Below, piece after piece: positions 5,928-8,095 of a stretch of DNA of 8,095 nt. How positions within the stretch are numbered: the first letter of the stretch is position 1; every line of letters starts with the position of its first letter. Position numbers and translations under genes: made by a program. The stretch covers positions 1 to 8,095 of the forward strand of contig CAIWLA010000409.1 in assembly GCA_903913345.1 (NCBI GenBank), in the 5' to 3' direction. Under the pieces are notes generated by a model, which saw only the letters and a list, made by a program, of their open reading frames with translations, did not search any database and had not been told where the DNA came from. Origin of the DNA: an uncultured Magnetococcales bacterium. Its GTDB lineage: Bacteria > Pseudomonadota > Magnetococcia > Magnetococcales > Magnetaquicoccaceae.

Positions 5928-7013
5928 GTGTCCGAAATCACTCGCCCGCCTATCCGCATCGCGCTGGACGCCATGGGGGGGGACAACGCCCCCCAATCGG
6001 TGATTGATGGCGCGTTGCGTGCGATGGCGGCTGGCAGTCGCGCGGTGTTTACCCTGGTGGGCATCGAAGATGTCATCCAGGTGGAGTTGCAGCGGGCGGG
6101 TGCGACCGATAAAAATTTCCACATTCAGCCGGCCTCCCAGGTCGTCGGCATGGGGGAAAAACCGGCGCAGGCCATGCGCAGCAAGAAGGACTCTTCGTTG
6201 CGGGTGGGGGCCAATCTGGTCAAGGAGGGTCGAGTGGATGCCTTTGTCTCCTCCGGGAACACGGGGGCCTTGATGGCCACGGCCAAGTATGTCCTCAAAA
6301 CCTTGCCCGGTATCGACCGTCCAGCGATTGCCTCTCTGATGCCGTCCATGACGGGCCAGGTCTTGATGTTGGACCTGGGAGCCAATGTGGACTGCACCGC
6401 CGACCATTTATGCCAGTTTGCCTTGATGGGTGAGGTCTTTGCCTCGACCGTGTTGAACATGGACAATCCCAAGGTGGGACTCCTCAATATTGGTTCCGAG
6501 GAGGAAAAGGGGAACGAAGTGGTCAAGATGGCGGGCGAGCGGCTCAGAAAGATCAGCCACTGTTTTGTGGGCAATGTCGAGGCAACGGGCATGTTTCAGG
6601 GCAAAGTGGATGTGGTAGTCTGTGACGGTTTTGTGGGCAATGTCAGTCTGAAGACGGCAGAGGGGATGGCCACCATGCTGGTCCATTTTCTGCGGGAATC
6701 CTTCAACCATTCCTGGTGGTCCAAACTGGGATATCTGCTCGTGCGCCCCGCCTTCCGGCGTTTCCGGGACCGGTTCGATCCACGGGTTTATAACGGTGCC
6801 ATGTTGCTGGGATTGAATGGTGTGGTGGTCAAGAGCCACGGATCCGCAGATGGCGTTGCCTTTTTTCATGCGATCAAGGCCGCCGAAAAGTTGGTGGTCA
6901 ACCGCGTCAATGAAAAGACCCAGGCCATTGTTTTGAAATTGCAGGCGGCGGCGACACCCGATGGTGGCCACCCGAACGACTCAGAGGGAACCAAGAGAGG
7001 CTTAGACGCATGA
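5928..7013 (+). CDS. plsX: Phosphate acyltransferase PlsX
   Basis: PlsX converts acyl-ACP and inorganic phosphate to acyl-phosphate, the donor used by PlsY to acylate glycerol-3-phosphate in phospholipid synthesis. It is a cytosolic, membrane-associated enzyme. The 361-aa sequence shows the family hallmarks in order: DAMGGDNAP (about 14-22), [54 protein letters not shown] and [21 protein letters not shown]. It is slightly longer than typical PlsX (about 345 aa), with a polar C-terminal tail. GTG 5928 is the start that retains the whole N-terminus, since the next in-frame ATG lies inside the DAMGGD motif. No clear Shine-Dalgarno sequence precedes it, so translation may depend on coupling to rpmF, whose stop is 19 bp upstream. 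Its TGA overlaps the fabH ATG. Confidence 0.97.
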   Translation: MSEITRPPIRIALDAMGGDNAPQSVIDGALRAMAAGSRAVFTLVGIEDVIQVELQRAGATDKNFHIQPASQVVGMGEKPAQAMRSKKDSSLRVGANLVKEGRVDAFVSSGNTGALMATAKYVLKTLPGIDRPAIASLMPSMTGQVLMLDLGANVDCTADHLCQFALMGEVFASTVLNMDNPKVGLLNIGSEEEKGNEVVKMAGERLRKISHCFVGNVEATGMFQGKVDVVVCDGFVGNVSLKTAEGMATMLVHFLRESFNHSWWSKLGYLLVRPAFRRFRDRFDPRVYNGAMLLGLNGVVVKSHGSADGVAFFHAIKAAEKLVVNRVNEKTQAIVLKLQAAATPDGGHPNDSEGTKRGLDA

Positions 7014-7999
7014 CCATGCGTTCGGCACGCATCATCGGCACTGGATCCCATCTCCCGGAGCGGTCTTTGACCAATGCGGAGTTGGCCCGTCAGTTGGATA
7101 CCACGGACGAGTGGATTCGTTCCCGGACCGGCATTGCCGAGCGACGTATCGCAGCCCCTGGGGAGTTGACCTCGGATCTGGCGGTCAAGGCGGCCGAGCA
7201 GGCACTCTCTCAGGCGGGTATCACCGCCGAATCCCTGGATTTTATTCTGGTGGCCACCACCACGCCCGATCTGGTTTTTCCCTCGACGGCGACCATTGTG
7301 CAACGCAAGCTGGGGGCTGGCCGGTTTTTGATGCCCGCTTGTGACATTCAGGCCGTCTGTGCGGGTTTCATCTATGCATTGTCCCTGGCGGACAGTCTGA
7401 TTCGTTCCGGGTCGGCGCGGCGGATCCTGGTTATTGGTGCGGAAACCATGAGCCGGGTGGTGGACTGGCAGGATCGGTCCACCTGTATCCTGTTCGGGGA
7501 TGGTGCGGGTGCCGTGGTGGTGGAAGGCAGCCCGGAACCTGGGCAGGGGATCCTCTCCACCCATCTCCATGCCGATGGTTCTTACGAGGCGTTGCTGCGT
7601 ACCGATGGGGGGATCTCCCATGGGTTGCTGGTTGATCCGACCTCCGGGCGCGGCCTGGCGCAGATGCGGGGCAATGAGGTGTTCAAACAGGCCGTCAAGG
7701 CGTTGGAAGGGCTTGTCGATGAAACACTGGCGGCCAACGGTCTGGACAAATCCCAAATTGATTGGCTGGTGCCCCATCAGGCCAACATTCGCATCATTCA
7801 CAGCACGGCCAAGCGGCTGGGTCTCCCCATGGAGCGGGTGGTCATGACGGTGGACCGCCACGGCAACACCTCAGCGGCCAGTGTGCCATTGGCCCTGGAT
7901 GAGGCCGTGCGCGATGGTCGTATTCAACCGGGTCATCTGCTGTTGCTGGAGGCCTTTGGGGCTGGATTTACCTGGGGGTCCGCCTTGATACGCTGGTAA
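7010..7999 (+). CDS. fabH: 3-oxoacyl-ACP synthase III (FabH)
   Basis: FabH starts fatty-acid synthesis by condensing acetyl-CoA (or another short acyl-CoA) with malonyl-ACP in the cytosol. The 329-aa product has the complete Cys-His-Asn triad: C117 in QAVCAGF, H256 in VPHQANIRI and N286 in HGNTSAAS. The 30-residue His-Asn spacing equals that of E. coli FabH (244 and 274). The N-terminus ([32 protein letters not shown]) and the C-terminus ([14 protein letters not shown]) are typical. Start ATG 7010 overlaps the plsX stop by 4 bases, with AGAGG (6996-7000) upstream. ATG 7016 is an alternative giving [10 protein letters not shown]. Coupling to plsX ties initiation of fatty acids to their use in phospholipids. 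It is the last gene of the run. Confidence 0.97.
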   Translation: MTMRSARIIGTGSHLPERSLTNAELARQLDTTDEWIRSRTGIAERRIAAPGELTSDLAVKAAEQALSQAGITAESLDFILVATTTPDLVFPSTATIVQRKLGAGRFLMPACDIQAVCAGFIYALSLADSLIRSGSARRILVIGAETMSRVVDWQDRSTCILFGDGAGAVVVEGSPEPGQGILSTHLHADGSYEALLRTDGGISHGLLVDPTSGRGLAQMRGNEVFKQAVKALEGLVDETLAANGLDKSQIDWLVPHQANIRIIHSTAKRLGLPMERVVMTVDRHGNTSAASVPLALDEAVRDGRIQPGHLLLLEAFGAGFTWGSALIRW

Positions 8000-8016
8000 T
8001 GGTCCCTCCCCCCTTT

Positions 8017-8095
8017 TTACGCCCGCCAAAACTCCGCAATCAGTTTACCCCCCAACTCTTGCGCCTGTTCCACGGTCAGGTGTTTCAACACCTCC
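8017..8095 (-). CDS. 3' end of an unidentified minus-strand gene (partial)
   Basis: Reading the minus strand from the window edge gives EVLKHLTVEQAQELGGKLIAEFWRA and then TAA (8019-8017). The composition is a plausible amphipathic helical C-terminus, and its codons are GC-biased like those of the neighbouring genes. The stop lies 17 bp beyond the fabH stop, so the two genes converge. The stretch is too short to assign a family. The gap 8000-8016 is pyrimidine-rich on the plus strand and ends in five T, but I see no convincing hairpin before it. Confidence 0.55.
   Translation of the reverse strand, partial: EVLKHLTVEQAQELGGKLIAEFWRA

Noticed and set aside
7970..8018. Terminator after fabH
   Set aside because: Five T end the gap and a G-tract in fabH could pair with the C-tract at 8006-8013, but the loop would be about 30 nt and the stem is simple G/C homopolymer; not convincing.
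1..8095. Mobile elements, CRISPR arrays, tRNA or rRNA genes
   Set aside because: No transposase or integrase motifs, no regularly spaced repeats and no tRNA- or rRNA-like sequence were seen on either strand.

Overview
The window reads as an ordinary chromosomal stretch of a Gram-negative bacterium, almost certainly a member of Pseudomonadota. The evidence is an HflK/HflC pair followed by a DUF2065 (YjeT-like) gene, and the yceD-rpmF-plsX-fabH cluster. Base composition is moderately GC-rich and even across all genes. An alphaproteobacterial or Magnetococcia-like origin is plausible, but this is an impression and not something the sequence proves. No mobile element, CRISPR array, tRNA or rRNA was seen.

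Region 1 (1-255) holds a possible last few codons of an upstream gene, then about 200 bp of non-coding DNA. It contains an exact 11-bp tandem repeat, a 12-bp palindrome and a G-rich ribosome-binding region. Region 2 (256-2732) is a two-gene unit whose genes overlap by one base (TGATG). The first encodes an exported rhodanese-fold protein with two cysteine pairs. The second encodes a two-pass membrane protein with a periplasmic Cache/CHASE-like sensor, a HAMP-like linker and a degenerate GGDEF domain. That domain has lost its catalytic and guanine-binding residues but keeps the RxxD inhibitory-site motif, so it looks like a c-di-GMP reader, not a synthase. A perfect 13-bp inverted repeat lies inside this gene.

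Region 3 (2733-2900) is an intergenic spacer with a GC-rich hairpin and a good sigma70-type promoter. Region 4 (2901-7999) is a tightly packed run of seven genes on the plus strand: hflK, hflC, a DUF2065 gene, yceD, rpmF, plsX and fabH. Gaps are 19-20 bp or less and three junctions overlap. It joins the HflKC regulators of the FtsH protease to a ribosomal protein gene, the rRNA-maturation-linked YceD family, and the enzymes that start fatty-acid (FabH) and phospholipid (PlsX) synthesis. After a 17-bp convergent gap, the window ends in the 3' end of an unidentified minus-strand gene.

The most interesting material is the rhodanese/degenerate-GGDEF pair, a candidate sensory module, followed by the physical fusion of the hflKC and lipid-synthesis clusters. 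The rest is well-known core metabolism.
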